A program made the position numbers and the translations under genes. From Methylobacter sp. (GTDB lineage: Bacteria > Pseudomonadota > Gammaproteobacteria > Methylococcales > Methylomonadaceae), in assembly GCA_030679035.1 (NCBI GenBank), contig JAUXTH010000156.1, positions 1 through 38,274 on the forward strand: a stretch of DNA of 38,274 nt, written 5' to 3'. This document shows, piece after piece, positions 16,803-24,880 of the stretch (within the stretch, counting starts at the first letter, position 1; the number at the start of each line of letters is the position of its first letter). The notes beneath the pieces are model-generated. The model did not search any database. It saw nothing but the letters and a program-made list of their open reading frames with translations, and had not been told where the DNA came from.

Positions 16803-17108
16803 TCAAGAACCATAGGCCAGAACAGCCTTTTTTCCCTGATCCATCTTTTGCAGGATGCCCACAAGATCAATCTTTTTTTGTGCGCCCAATTCCATAATAT
16901 CAATATCTATCGCTATGATCGACCTGATTCCGGCCTCAACCGTTTCCGCATATTCCTGCTGAACCGGCTCTGAAAAAAACGCCTCAATCAACCCACTCCG
17001 CTCCGCTTCCAGATCAACCACGTCATCCCAGGAATCCTCCCTTGCTTTTTCCAGCATTGTCCGGCTAAGCGCTACTAACTGTTGGATATCTTGTGTTTGG
17101 TCTGCCAT
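16803..17108 (-). CDS. fliT: Flagellar export chaperone FliT-like protein
   Basis: 101 residues, an all-helical acidic protein. FliT is the chaperone for the filament cap FliD. Visible features are the N-terminal helix LVALSRTMLEKAREDSWDDV, the pattern EAERSGLIEAFF (E-R-x-x-L-I-x-x-F-F), and a C-terminal helix LGAQKKIDLVGILQKMDQGKKA. The family is poorly conserved, so the call leans on size, helices and position downstream of fliS. Confidence 0.75.
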   Translation of the reverse strand: MADQTQDIQQLVALSRTMLEKAREDSWDDVVDLEAERSGLIEAFFSEPVQQEYAETVEAGIRSIIAIDIDIMELGAQKKIDLVGILQKMDQGKKAVLAYGS

Positions 17109-17197
17109 CTTGAAAACTCAAAGATATGTTAAAAACATGAACGGCTAAAAGAACAAGCTATAAGTTGAAGATTTATCCGCATTGCGGCATCTGCAAG

Positions 17198-17590
17198 CTA
17201 ACGCTTAAACGCTTCAGGAATACCATCCCAGCCGATTTTAATTTCCACCATCAAGCTGACAACCTCATCCAAAATAGCTTCATCATTATGCAAGTTGGCA
17301 ACAACCAAGCGGTTAGACATATAGTCATAAAGATTATTCAGATTTTCCGCAATCCCCCCCCCTGCCTCTATATTCAAAGAAGATTGTAAACCACCAATAA
17401 TAGCGATGGCCTTACTGATATTCTCGCCTTTGCTGGCAATGTTATTGTTAGCCATATTGCCTTTCGCTAAGGCAACTTTTTCCAGCATTCCTTCCATCAA
17501 CATCTGCACAAGACGATGGGGAGAGGCGTCCATGATTCCACTGTGAACGCTCACTTGTTGATATTGCTTCATAGCAAATACTGCATTCAT
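17198..17590 (-). CDS. fliS: Flagellin export chaperone FliS
   Basis: 130 residues, the normal size. FliS binds the C-terminus of flagellin in the cytoplasm and prevents premature polymerisation. Family motifs are YQQVSVHSGIMDASPHRLVQMLMEGMLEKVALAKG at the N-terminus, then ISKAIAIIGGLQSSLN and NLNNLYDYMSNRLVVAN. It has a GAGG ribosome-binding site, its own sigma-28-like promoter, and an upstream terminator separating it from fliD. Confidence 0.93.
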   Translation of the reverse strand: MNAVFAMKQYQQVSVHSGIMDASPHRLVQMLMEGMLEKVALAKGNMANNNIASKGENISKAIAIIGGLQSSLNIEAGGGIAENLNNLYDYMSNRLVVANLHNDEAILDEVVSLMVEIKIGWDGIPEAFKR

Positions 17591-17648
17591 TTGGTTACCC
17601 TCATTTATTATTGTGTTGCGTTCCAGTCACCTGCAACACTCATTAACT

Positions 17649-17675
17649 GTAGCGACAGTTTTAACAAAAACTTTA
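17649..17675 (-). promoter_or_regulatory. Putative sigma-28 promoter for fliS-fliT
   Basis: On the minus strand, TAAAGTTT (17668-17675), an 11-base spacer, then GTCGCTAC (17649-17656). The -35 is perfect and the spacer exact; the -10 matches GCCGATAA at 5 of 8 positions. It sits between the fliD terminator and fliS, about 60 bases before the start codon. Confidence 0.55.
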
Positions 17676-17733
17676 CCTTATTTTACGAAAAAAAATTAAC
17701 GTTTTTAATTAGCAAGATGGTTCAGCCTGCGGC

Positions 17734-17768
17734 AAAAAGCCCGCCATTCCTTTTGAAATGACGGGCTT
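17734..17768 (-). terminator. Rho-independent terminator after fliD
   Basis: On the minus strand AAGCCCGTCATT and AATGGCGGGCTT pair (one mismatch) and are followed by TTTTT. It lies about 47 bases past the fliD stop and separates fliD from fliS. Confidence 0.85.
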
Positions 17769-17814
17769 GTTAGAGCGCGCATGCAGTCACCACGACAGCA
17801 TGGCATCAATGAAA

Positions 17815-19578
17815 TCACCCTGTTTTTTGGGCCGGGGTCAACTGCTGAGTAAGATAATTACCGGTACTCTTTAACTTCCCCAGCAAATTATCCATTGCCG
17901 TAAACTGCTTGCGATAACGCGCTTCTATTGCAGTAAGCCTGAGACTGAGCTTACTCCGCTCATCAGTAATGCCGCCTATATTCTTATTGATGCCATCCAC
18001 TCGGGCAGTTAATGGGCCGTCAGTAGCCAGATAAGTTGTTAATATCTTATCAAAGCTAGGCGACAATCCATTCGTGGACGCAAACAATTGCGGAACCGCA
18101 TCAGAATTTGCGGCTATCGCTTTATCAAGCTTAACTGAATCAAGCACCAACACACCGGTTTTATCCGTTTTAATACCGATGTCCGCTAATGTTGAAGCTC
18201 CAGCCACACCACCTGCCACCGAACTTGATAAAACATGGCGAAGCTGGTTTTGCACTCCCCGCAACGTTGCATCGCCAAATAACCGGCTAGCCTTGCCGGT
18301 TTTCGCGTCATAGTTGGACAAAGTTTTTAATGTCCCGGACAGCGTATTGTACGCCTTAATAAAATCATTAACTTTTGATGTGGCGGAGCTTTTATCCACT
18401 GCAATAGTCAAGGTTGCTGCCGCGGCGGCCGGATCCTCTTTTACCAGGGCAATGGTCACCCCGGAAATCACATCGGTCAAACTATTGCTAGTCCTTGTGA
18501 TCGATTGTCCATCAAGATGAATAATTGAATCCTTAGCCACCTGAACAGGTGTCAGGTTAGCTGATGCAAGCCGAGTTAAACTGCCAGTGGGGGGCAACGC
18601 ATCAGTAGGCGTTGCGACAACGCCGATGGTATTGGCCGCGCCCGTTACAGTTGACGTCAACACTAACTGGGAATTGGTATCGCTAACCTTGACGATGCTT
18701 GCGCTGATACCTGGGTTAGTAGTCGACTGGTTGATTAGATCACGAAGACCCGCCAGCGTAGTAGCCGAACTAGTGGTAATGTTAAAATGGGTTGCGCCCA
18801 AGTTTATATCCAGAGATCCCGCCCCCACTAATGCCGCGTCACTGGCAAAAGCGAAACCAGCGGTGGTGCCTTCAAAACCCGCACCAGCAAAAGCCGCCTG
18901 CGCAATAGCGCCACCGCCGGTGCCGCCGGTAACGGCTTGCTCTATGAGTACGGCCGAACCATCTGCCTTGGTGATTTGTACATTATTACCCGGAGCATCA
19001 AAAGTACCTGTAGCCGAATATTCCGGATGAACCTGCAAGAAAGCAGCCAAATCGGTATCTAATTGAGCCGCAGTCTTTGACACATCGGTAGAGGCACCTG
19101 TAGTTCCCGCAGCAGTTGTTTTGGTAGAAAGCACAAGACCATCTACCTTCAAATTCCAAACAGTATCCGTAGTAGTCGTGCCTGCTGCTTGAGTTGCCAC
19201 AGTATAAGCACCAGATGCAACCGTAGTGGTCGGCGCAGCAAGGGTACGCACTTTGGCTGCCACCGCCAGTTGATCCACTACAATGGAAAAGCTACCGGCA
19301 GTAGCGGTGCTGTTTGCAGCCACAGTAAATGAAGTGGGACTGCTGGAGGTGGCAGTGCGGGCCTTAAACGCACTTATATCCTTCAGGCCCTGCACACTGG
19401 ATTGAAACGCAGATAGGGCGCCTTTAAGCGTTCCCAGAGCCGACAAATCGGCTTGTAATTTAGCCTCCTTAATTTGCAGGCGCTGAGAGGTTGCCGACCC
19501 TTCCGCACTAACCAGCCCCCTTACCAAGCTTTCGACATCAAGCCCTGAACCCAACCCTGTAGATGTAATTGAAGCCAT
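17815..19578 (-). CDS. fliD: Flagellar filament cap protein FliD
   Basis: 587 residues. FliD forms the cap at the filament tip that folds incoming flagellin. The N-terminus (ITSTGLGSGLDVESLVRGLVSAEG) is the FliD signature, with the FliD_N domain to about 110. A flagellin-IN-type motif lies at about 255-320 (INLGATHFNITTSSATTLAGLRDLINQ). The C-terminal FliD domain includes INKNIGGITDERSKLSLRLTAIEARYRKQFTAMDNLL. The region of about 120-250 is Thr/Ala/Gly-rich and looks like a variable surface domain. It follows flaG by 65 bases and is closed by a terminator. Confidence 0.95.
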   Translation of the reverse strand: MASITSTGLGSGLDVESLVRGLVSAEGSATSQRLQIKEAKLQADLSALGTLKGALSAFQSSVQGLKDISAFKARTATSSSPTSFTVAANSTATAGSFSIVVDQLAVAAKVRTLAAPTTTVASGAYTVATQAAGTTTTDTVWNLKVDGLVLSTKTTAAGTTGASTDVSKTAAQLDTDLAAFLQVHPEYSATGTFDAPGNNVQITKADGSAVLIEQAVTGGTGGGAIAQAAFAGAGFEGTTAGFAFASDAALVGAGSLDINLGATHFNITTSSATTLAGLRDLINQSTTNPGISASIVKVSDTNSQLVLTSTVTGAANTIGVVATPTDALPPTGSLTRLASANLTPVQVAKDSIIHLDGQSITRTSNSLTDVISGVTIALVKEDPAAAAATLTIAVDKSSATSKVNDFIKAYNTLSGTLKTLSNYDAKTGKASRLFGDATLRGVQNQLRHVLSSSVAGGVAGASTLADIGIKTDKTGVLVLDSVKLDKAIAANSDAVPQLFASTNGLSPSFDKILTTYLATDGPLTARVDGINKNIGGITDERSKLSLRLTAIEARYRKQFTAMDNLLGKLKSTGNYLTQQLTPAQKTG

Positions 19579-19643
19579 TGCCGTTCTCCTTTATTAAATG
19601 ATTGAGTCTGGCTCAGGTGCGAATCTGCCGCGCCTATAAACCA

Positions 19644-20024
19644 TTAGGCTCTTGAACTGAAAATATTAAATTCCGCCTCATGTCCCAGCGCCGCCAGACT
19701 GTGAGCCAGCGCGACGGTTTCTTCATTGGGTATTTGCCGAATAACTTCGTTACTTTTAGAATCGATCACCTTAGTAACCAGGATGCCGCTTTCTTTATCA
19801 ACACTAAAGTGTAAATTCCTCTGTATCGTTTGCGCAAAATCATTTAACTGAGTGACCGCTTTTTGAAGATCTCGTTCCGAATGCTCCGGTTTTTTTGTTG
19901 CCGCATCAACCAAAACGCCAGCGGACTCTGATGAGTCAGCTGGCTGTTTGGCATGTCCAATCCTTACCGGCGTAGCGTCGACAGGTTGATGCTGCAACGC
20001 GTTGGTATTGGTATTAATATCCAT
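19644..20024 (-). CDS. flaG: FlaG family flagellar protein
   Basis: 126 residues. FlaG-family proteins are commonly encoded between flagellin and fliD in polar-flagellate bacteria and influence filament length. The N-terminal 50 residues are low-complexity and probably disordered. The conserved C-terminal domain is LNDFAQTIQRNLHFSVDKESGILVTKVIDSKSNEVIRQIPNEE, which is the FlaG signature. It is located in the expected place, after fliC and before fliD, with an AGGAGG-type ribosome-binding site. Confidence 0.93.
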   Translation of the reverse strand: MDINTNTNALQHQPVDATPVRIGHAKQPADSSESAGVLVDAATKKPEHSERDLQKAVTQLNDFAQTIQRNLHFSVDKESGILVTKVIDSKSNEVIRQIPNEETVALAHSLAALGHEAEFNIFSSRA

Positions 20025-20050
20025 CTTGCCCTCCTATTACGAGTAGCGGG

Positions 20051-20080
20051 AAAACAGAAAGCCCGGTGTTGCCACCGGGC
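20051..20080 (-). terminator. Rho-independent terminator after fliC
   Basis: On the minus strand GCCCGGTG, loop GCAA, CACCGGGC, then TTTCTGTTTT. The 8-bp GC-rich stem lies 16 bases past the fliC stop and should limit read-through into flaG-fliD. Confidence 0.9.
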
Positions 20081-20096
20081 GTCCTTTATTCCTGCT

Positions 20097-21944
20097 TTAT
20101 CTCAGCAGACTCAATACACCTTGTGATGATTGGTTAGCTTGAGCCAAAATCGCAGTACCCGCTTGTTGCAAGACTTGCGCCCGTGACAGAGCAGCCGTTT
20201 CTTTTGCAAAATCAGCATCCTTGATCCGGCTACGAGAAGCCGTCAAGTTTTCAGTGGTTGTTTGCAAACTGGCGATGGTTGACTCAAAACGGTTTTGGTA
20301 AGCACCTAATGCGCCTTGCGTCTTGGTGACGGTGTTGATGGCGGCATCAATGGTATCCAATGCGGCCAGCGCACCCGCTGCAGTGGTAAGGTCGAGCGAC
20401 GACACCCCCGCCCCGGCAGTTGCAGTAGCCGCTTTGTAGCCGGCGGTAAAGTTAGCAGACGTTAAACCGGCACTCGCAACATAGGTTGAACCTTGTGCAA
20501 AGCCTGTGTTTAATGCATTAGCAGAGCCTTTATTAGTTACCTGAACCGCGCCGGTTGTGGACGTCAACGTGATCACGCCCGCAGTAGAGGAGGCGGTAAC
20601 GCCTGTTACTGCTGAAAGAGCAGTTATCGCAGTGGCAACATTAGTACCCTGGGTGGCAGCGTCGGAACCACCAGTAATGGAGCCTAGAGCCACGCCATTG
20701 ATGGAGATATCTCCAGCAGCAATATTTCCAGTCGCGACCGCGGTGTTGACAATAAGAGTACCGGGGTTAGCCGCCGTTGTGCCACCGCCACTTCCCAGGG
20801 TGATGCCTGCGGAACCGCTTGAACTCAGGGTAACCGTTGAGCGAGTCGTTGTTCCTGCAAGGGCTAATGCAGCAGCAGAAGTTCCAGCCGCAGCACCAGC
20901 CGCTGTAGCAGAACTTAAGCCGGTTTCGGTTGTCGCTTGACCTGCAGTCCCAGCAAGTCCATCACTGCCGACAGTAATATTACGGCCATCGGCGGCAGTC
21001 AGCGCAACCGCGCCGGTGGTGGTATCAAAAGTCGCTGTGACACCGGTTTGAGCCGCTTTTGCATTGATCGCTGCCGAGATTTGACCGCCGCGTTCAACTC
21101 CCGTAGTGGCGGCCGCAATTGCGCCAATATCCACGCCATTGATAAGAACATTACCAGCCGCAAATGCAACACTAGCACCAGCGGTTGGAGCAGTACCCGC
21201 AACAGTCGTTGCAGAGACGGTTGCAGTAACCCCAGTACTTCCTTCCACCGCGTTGATGGCCGCAGCCTTGGCAATACCGCTGGTGGCACTACCGATAAAG
21301 GATACCCCGTCAGCGACCGTAGCCCCTACGTTTTGACCGTTAATGGTCAAATCGCCCGCTGCAAGCACACCGGCAGCTACCGATCCGCCCGATTTAACCG
21401 TAGAATAGCTGGAGCCTGAACCGACGCCCAGTGAACTGGTTCTTGCACTGGCAATGGAGGCGATTGCTATTTGGTTGGTATCCGAGCTGTTGGCGCCAAC
21501 CTGGAACGATTTTGCCGCGAAAGAACCGTCCAGCAGTTTGGTGCCGTTGAATGAAGAATTTTTCGCCACACGGTCAATTTCAGCGATCAGCTGATTGGCT
21601 TCGTTGCTGAGTGAGGCACGGTCAGAGGCGCTGTTACTGGCATTTGATGCCTGTACAGCCAGCTCACGAACACGCTGTAAGTTACTGCCGATTTGATCCA
21701 AATCGCCTGAAGCCGTTTGCGCTAAAGAAATACCGTCGTTGGCGTTACGGGCCGCTTGGTCATTGCCTCGGATTTGTGCGCTGAAGCGCTCGGCAATAGC
21801 AAAACCGGCCGCGTCGTCCTTGGCGCTGTTGATGCGCAAACCGGAAGACAGCCGTTGTAATGAGGTAGTCAACGAGCTCTGGGACGTATTCAAGTTACGT
21901 TGCGCGTTGAGTGATGAAATGTTGGAATTAACTGTTAAGGCCAT
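20097..21944 (-). CDS. fliC: Flagellin with three-repeat central domain
   Basis: 615 residues. The D0/D1 regions are canonical: N-terminus MALTVNSNISSLNAQRNL with LRINSAKDDAAGFAIAERF, and C-terminus SRIKDADFAKETAALSRAQVLQQAGTAILAQANQ. The surface domain (about 180-510) is rich in Ala, Thr and Gly. It contains three copies of a flagellin-IN-like unit beginning AAGDLTINGQNVGA (about 196), AAGNVLINGVDIGA (about 262) and AAGDISINGVALGS (about 409), each followed by a helix and a TGVTA strand. A sigma-28 promoter and an AGGAG ribosome-binding site precede it. The Ser/Thr-rich core offers many possible O-glycosylation sites. Confidence 0.96.
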   Translation of the reverse strand: MALTVNSNISSLNAQRNLNTSQSSLTTSLQRLSSGLRINSAKDDAAGFAIAERFSAQIRGNDQAARNANDGISLAQTASGDLDQIGSNLQRVRELAVQASNASNSASDRASLSNEANQLIAEIDRVAKNSSFNGTKLLDGSFAAKSFQVGANSSDTNQIAIASIASARTSSLGVGSGSSYSTVKSGGSVAAGVLAAGDLTINGQNVGATVADGVSFIGSATSGIAKAAAINAVEGSTGVTATVSATTVAGTAPTAGASVAFAAGNVLINGVDIGAIAAATTGVERGGQISAAINAKAAQTGVTATFDTTTGAVALTAADGRNITVGSDGLAGTAGQATTETGLSSATAAGAAAGTSAAALALAGTTTRSTVTLSSSGSAGITLGSGGGTTAANPGTLIVNTAVATGNIAAGDISINGVALGSITGGSDAATQGTNVATAITALSAVTGVTASSTAGVITLTSTTGAVQVTNKGSANALNTGFAQGSTYVASAGLTSANFTAGYKAATATAGAGVSSLDLTTAAGALAALDTIDAAINTVTKTQGALGAYQNRFESTIASLQTTTENLTASRSRIKDADFAKETAALSRAQVLQQAGTAILAQANQSSQGVLSLLR

Positions 21945-22035
21945 GATAGCTCTCCTGGTTAGGCCGGGTCATATTTTTTGCCGGTCTGTTTAAATTAGGT
22001 TTCTTATCGTTGTGATAAATCACCCTTCGTTGTTG

Positions 22036-22062
22036 TTATCGACCGCTGTTTTTGAAACTTTA
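22036..22062 (-). promoter_or_regulatory. Sigma-28 (FliA) promoter for fliC
   Basis: On the minus strand, TAAAGTTT (22055-22062), an 11-base spacer, and GTCGATAA (22036-22043). Only the second base of the -10 departs from the FliA consensus GCCGATAA. It implies a leader of about 85 bases before the fliC ATG. Confidence 0.88.
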
Positions 22063-22149
22063 ATTTTATTTTATGGTTTTAGTTATTAATATTTACGCTG
22101 GTTCCCAAGCTCCAGCTATCATTGTTATACACAAGTGTCTGCGGTACAC

Positions 22150-22349
22150 CGTCATCCCGGCAGGGATTGCCGGGCGGGATCCACGACTGCATGGATGCAG
22201 GAGGTAGAGCAACGCAGGAGCAGTTGCCGAGAAGCCATGGATGGCAAATGTCAAAACAGGCAATAAGTCTCATCACCGGGGATTGCTCCGTTGAATCAGG
22301 CATTCACATCCCTGTGATCTAGATCCCGGCAATCCCTGCCGGGATGACG
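22150..22349. repeat. Element bounded by perfect 25-bp inverted repeats
   Basis: The sequence at 22150-22174 is the exact reverse complement of 22325-22349. Each arm is itself a hairpin, with CCCGGCA and TGCCGGG pairing around the GGGAT/ATCCC core. The roughly 150 bases between contain no convincing gene. It lies in the 462-base gap upstream of fliC, beyond its promoter. A third, diverged copy of the arm is seen at 23745-23772. This looks like a dispersed palindromic intergenic repeat. Confidence 0.75.
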
Positions 22350-22406
22350 TGCTTTAAAATATTTAGGCTAACGATGAGAGCCCCAGAAACTGTGAGCCAG
22401 CGAAGT

Positions 22407-22799
22407 TTAACTCTCAAAGGGAACTTTTAAGTTTTCAACGATCAGGCTTTCACATTGCCTAAGACAATACATCGCATCTGTCGGCCGATTGAGTTTAAAT
22501 AATACTTCGGCCAACTCTGTTAGCCATAATGCCTCCAGGCTTTTTTGCTCGGGGCTTGTTTTATCAACCAGCTGCTCAATCGCTTGACTTAACAGAACCT
22601 CCTTAACCTCCTGATCATCAATTGCGCCTGCCAGTTGCGCCAAACCGTATAAAGCCTGCGGATGCCCTGGTTCTTGCTCAAGAACCTCAAGATAAAGCGC
22701 TTCTGAGCCCATCAAGTCGCCCTGCTCAGCCAGCAATAAAGCCTGCTGAATTTGCGCCGCTATTTTTTCGAGCAGTATTGAATTGGCTTCGTTGGTCAT
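22407..22799 (-). CDS. Small TPR-like hypothetical protein
   Basis: 130 residues, all helical. Residues about 15-55 (AQIQQALLLAEQGDLMGSEALYLEVLEQEPGHPQALYGLA, quoted here only in outline) fit a tetratricopeptide repeat: paired helices with the A/G/Y/A/P pattern, and a second weaker pair near 90-120 (LAEVLFKLNRPTDAMYCLRQ). TPRs mediate protein-protein contacts. No signal peptide or catalytic motif is present. An AGGAT ribosome-binding site precedes the ATG. It lies between the flagellin repeats and the hepT-like gene; its partner is unknown. Confidence 0.7.
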   Translation of the reverse strand: MTNEANSILLEKIAAQIQQALLLAEQGDLMGSEALYLEVLEQEPGHPQALYGLAQLAGAIDDQEVKEVLLSQAIEQLVDKTSPEQKSLEALWLTELAEVLFKLNRPTDAMYCLRQCESLIVENLKVPFES

Positions 22800-22914
22800 T
22801 GTTTATATCCTGAAAGCTTAAGTTAACTCCTAAGCTGGGCCGCGGAAAGACGCAACCCAAGCTACGAGTTTGGTTTAATTGAAGTTTGCTTTAAATTAAA
22901 AGTATAAATGAGGA

Positions 22915-23397
22915 TTACAAATCCCGCCCAGCATTGCTGCCCAGATATTTCGCCGCAAATATTTCGATTTGGTTTAGCGTCGAAAGCAAATCACCGGCAA
23001 GATTATAAGCTTTGTTAAGAATAGCGGATTGAATGGCCGGATCATCGGGGTAATCGTGCGAGAATTCATTGCGCATTTCCCGTAACAGCAGCCAATGCTC
23101 AGCGGATGAAATAGCACCCATTTTTTCCAAGCGATAAAGTTTATCCAGAAACGCCGAAAACTCGCCTTGTTCTTTGGTCAACTCCAGCACTGCCGGAAAT
23201 AATTTCGCCCCCATCGCGTCTTGCAGCTTTGAAAACCGGGTCGAGAATTGATCCAAAACGGCCAACTCCGTATCCTCCATATCTTGCAGCGTGTTTGGGG
23301 AAAGCGGAAATTTGCCCCGTAACCAGCTCATCGCCCAAGCCAGCCGGTCTGCATGACGCTTACACACTTCAAGTGACGACTTGTAAGCGGTATTCAT
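22915..23397 (-). CDS. HepT-like toxin/substrate protein of a MntA-HepT pair
   Basis: 160 residues, helical. It carries R109-x4-H114-x-Y116 in REMRNEFSHDY, the RX4HXY motif of HepT HEPN ribonucleases, in which the Tyr is AMPylated by the partner MntA. The upstream DQFSTRFSKLQDAMGAKLFPA segment belongs, as I recall, to a longer HepT-like variant. Its ATG overlaps the stop of the nucleotidyltransferase gene (ATGA at 23394-23397), the usual tight coupling of these modules. Toxicity is inferred from the motif and partner, not shown. Confidence 0.78.
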   Translation of the reverse strand: MNTAYKSSLEVCKRHADRLAWAMSWLRGKFPLSPNTLQDMEDTELAVLDQFSTRFSKLQDAMGAKLFPAVLELTKEQGEFSAFLDKLYRLEKMGAISSAEHWLLLREMRNEFSHDYPDDPAIQSAILNKAYNLAGDLLSTLNQIEIFAAKYLGSNAGRDL

Positions 23398-23702
23398 AAT
23401 AATTGCACCCCGGTTTCCCGTGCGATTCGAAAGATGGGCAAATCGTCTTTAAATTCAGCCCGGCGGATAACAACATCTATTTTTTGCTCACCTAGTTTTT
23501 TATGCAGTTCAAGCAAAAAGTGCAGCTTTGCGTCGACCAACTCAGCGGGATCCTGAAGCTCCGGTTCGATATAAAGATCGATGTCCCCTCCTTTGCTCTG
23601 CTCATCGATACGTGAGCCGAATAACCAGACTCGCGCAGATTGCCCGAAATTCTTTAGCGCACTGGCACAAATCACATCAACTTGCGGCTGGCTTAATCGC
23701 AT
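23394..23702 (-). CDS. MntA-type minimal nucleotidyltransferase (antitoxin)
   Basis: 102 residues from the ATG at 23702 (MRLSQPQVDV), selected because AGGAG lies 8 bases upstream; the longer in-frame start at 23732 lacks this. The nucleotidyltransferase motif is FGSRIDEQSKGGDIDLYIE, with G29-S30 and the metal-binding pair D40/D42; the third carboxylate is D76 in KIDVVI. In characterised pairs MntA polyadenylylates HepT and neutralises it. It is cotranscribed with the following hepT-like gene. Confidence 0.82.
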   Translation of the reverse strand: MRLSQPQVDVICASALKNFGQSARVWLFGSRIDEQSKGGDIDLYIEPELQDPAELVDAKLHFLLELHKKLGEQKIDVVIRRAEFKDDLPIFRIARETGVQLL

Positions 23703-23744
23703 GTTCGTACTCCTTTGTATCAAATTTACCATCCTTGGTCCTGG

Positions 23745-23766
23745 ATACTGGCATCCCTGCCAGTAT
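23745..23766. repeat. Hairpin related to the 22150/22325 repeat
   Basis: ATACTGGCA, loop TCCC, TGCCAGTAT: a perfect 9-bp stem, followed by GACGG. The core TGGCATCCCTGCCAGTATGACG resembles the repeat arm near 22325-22349 with compensating changes in the stem, so pairing is conserved. It sits between the alr stop and mntA and may reduce read-through. Confidence 0.6.
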
Positions 23767-23791
23767 GACGGTGCTGGCTGAGATTCCTTAC

Positions 23792-24880
23792 TTAATCGGG
23801 AGCCATTTTTTCAACCAACTGCACCCGCTGGGTCACTCCGCACACCAATGTATAAGGTATGGTATCGGCCCAGTGCGCGATTTCTTCAACCGGCAAGCTC
23901 TCGCCCCACAAGGTCACCGGATCGCCGGGCTTGGCATCGGGTTGATTTTCCAGATCAACGGTCATCATGTCCATTGACACCCTGCCGATCAGCGAAACGC
24001 GTTTGCCGTTGACCAGCACCGGCGTTCCGGCTTTGGCATGACGGGGATAACCGTCGCCATAACCTATCGCCACAACGCCCAACGTGGTGGACTTTGGGCA
24101 TATCCAGCCGCCGCCGTAGCCGACCGTTTCGCCCGCATTGATTGGCTTGACCGCGATCAGCCTTGAATGGAGCGACATGACCGGCCTTAACCCGAGCTGT
24201 CTGCCGGTTGAACCCGCAAACGGCGAGATGCCGTACAACATAACGCCGGGGCGCACCCAATCGCTCAAAGACTGCTCCCAGCCCAATATCCCCGGTGAGT
24301 TGGCGAGGCTGCGCTCACCCGGAAAACCTGCAACCGTGTCGTTGAACAGGTTGATTTGCTTTAGCGTCTTGTCGTCATTGACATCATCAGCGCTGGCAAA
24401 ATGCGTCATCAGGCTGATCGGCTGCTTTACCAGCCCGCATTGGCTTAGGCGCTGATAAACGGCATTAAACTCTGCCGCCTTGAACCCCAGGCGGTTCATG
24501 CCGGTATCGATTTTTAACCAGACCGCACAGGCTCCCGGTTCTGTTCTAGCTTGCAAAATATCCAGCTGAGCCGGGCAATGCACCACGGCGTCCAATTGAT
24601 AATGCAGCAGTTCGTCCAATTCTTCAGTGCAGGTAAAGCCTTCCAAAACGGCAATCCGGTTTTTGAACCCGGCCTTGCGCAGCCGCATGCCTTCATCAAC
24701 TCTGGCGACGGCAAAAGCCTCAACCTGTTGTAGGGCTTCAGCCATCCGCAGCAGGCCATGTCCGTAACCATTGGCCTTGATGACCGCCATGACCTTGGCG
24801 TTTGGCGCACACTCGCGCACTTTGGCCAGGTTATGCCGGACGGCATCCAGGTCGAGCACCGCATAGGCCGCCGGGGTCAT
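23792..24880 (-). CDS. alr: Alanine racemase
   Basis: 362 residues. A PLP enzyme that interconverts L- and D-alanine for peptidoglycan. The PLP lysine is K35 in MAVIKANGYGHG, and the second catalytic base is Y255 in ETVGYGGGW, at the same positions as in E. coli Alr (K34, Y255). AIGYGDGYPRHAKAG and GRVSMDMMTVDL are further signatures. The start overlaps the dnaB stop (ATGA at 24877-24880), the standard dnaB-alr arrangement of Gammaproteobacteria. An alternative product, DadX, is unlikely without a neighbouring dadA. Confidence 0.95.
   Translation of the reverse strand: MTPAAYAVLDLDAVRHNLAKVRECAPNAKVMAVIKANGYGHGLLRMAEALQQVEAFAVARVDEGMRLRKAGFKNRIAVLEGFTCTEELDELLHYQLDAVVHCPAQLDILQARTEPGACAVWLKIDTGMNRLGFKAAEFNAVYQRLSQCGLVKQPISLMTHFASADDVNDDKTLKQINLFNDTVAGFPGERSLANSPGILGWEQSLSDWVRPGVMLYGISPFAGSTGRQLGLRPVMSLHSRLIAVKPINAGETVGYGGGWICPKSTTLGVVAIGYGDGYPRHAKAGTPVLVNGKRVSLIGRVSMDMMTVDLENQPDAKPGDPVTLWGESLPVEEIAHWADTIPYTLVCGVTQRVQLVEKMAPD

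Noticed and set aside
20557-21419. Long open frames antisense to fliC
   Set aside because: Mirror images of the Ala/Thr/Gly-rich flagellin core; no independent evidence of coding.
22122-22322. 66-residue plus-strand ORF inside the inverted-repeat element
   Set aside because: It runs through the palindromic repeat arms and interior, has no domain, and is the type of ORF that dispersed repeats generate.
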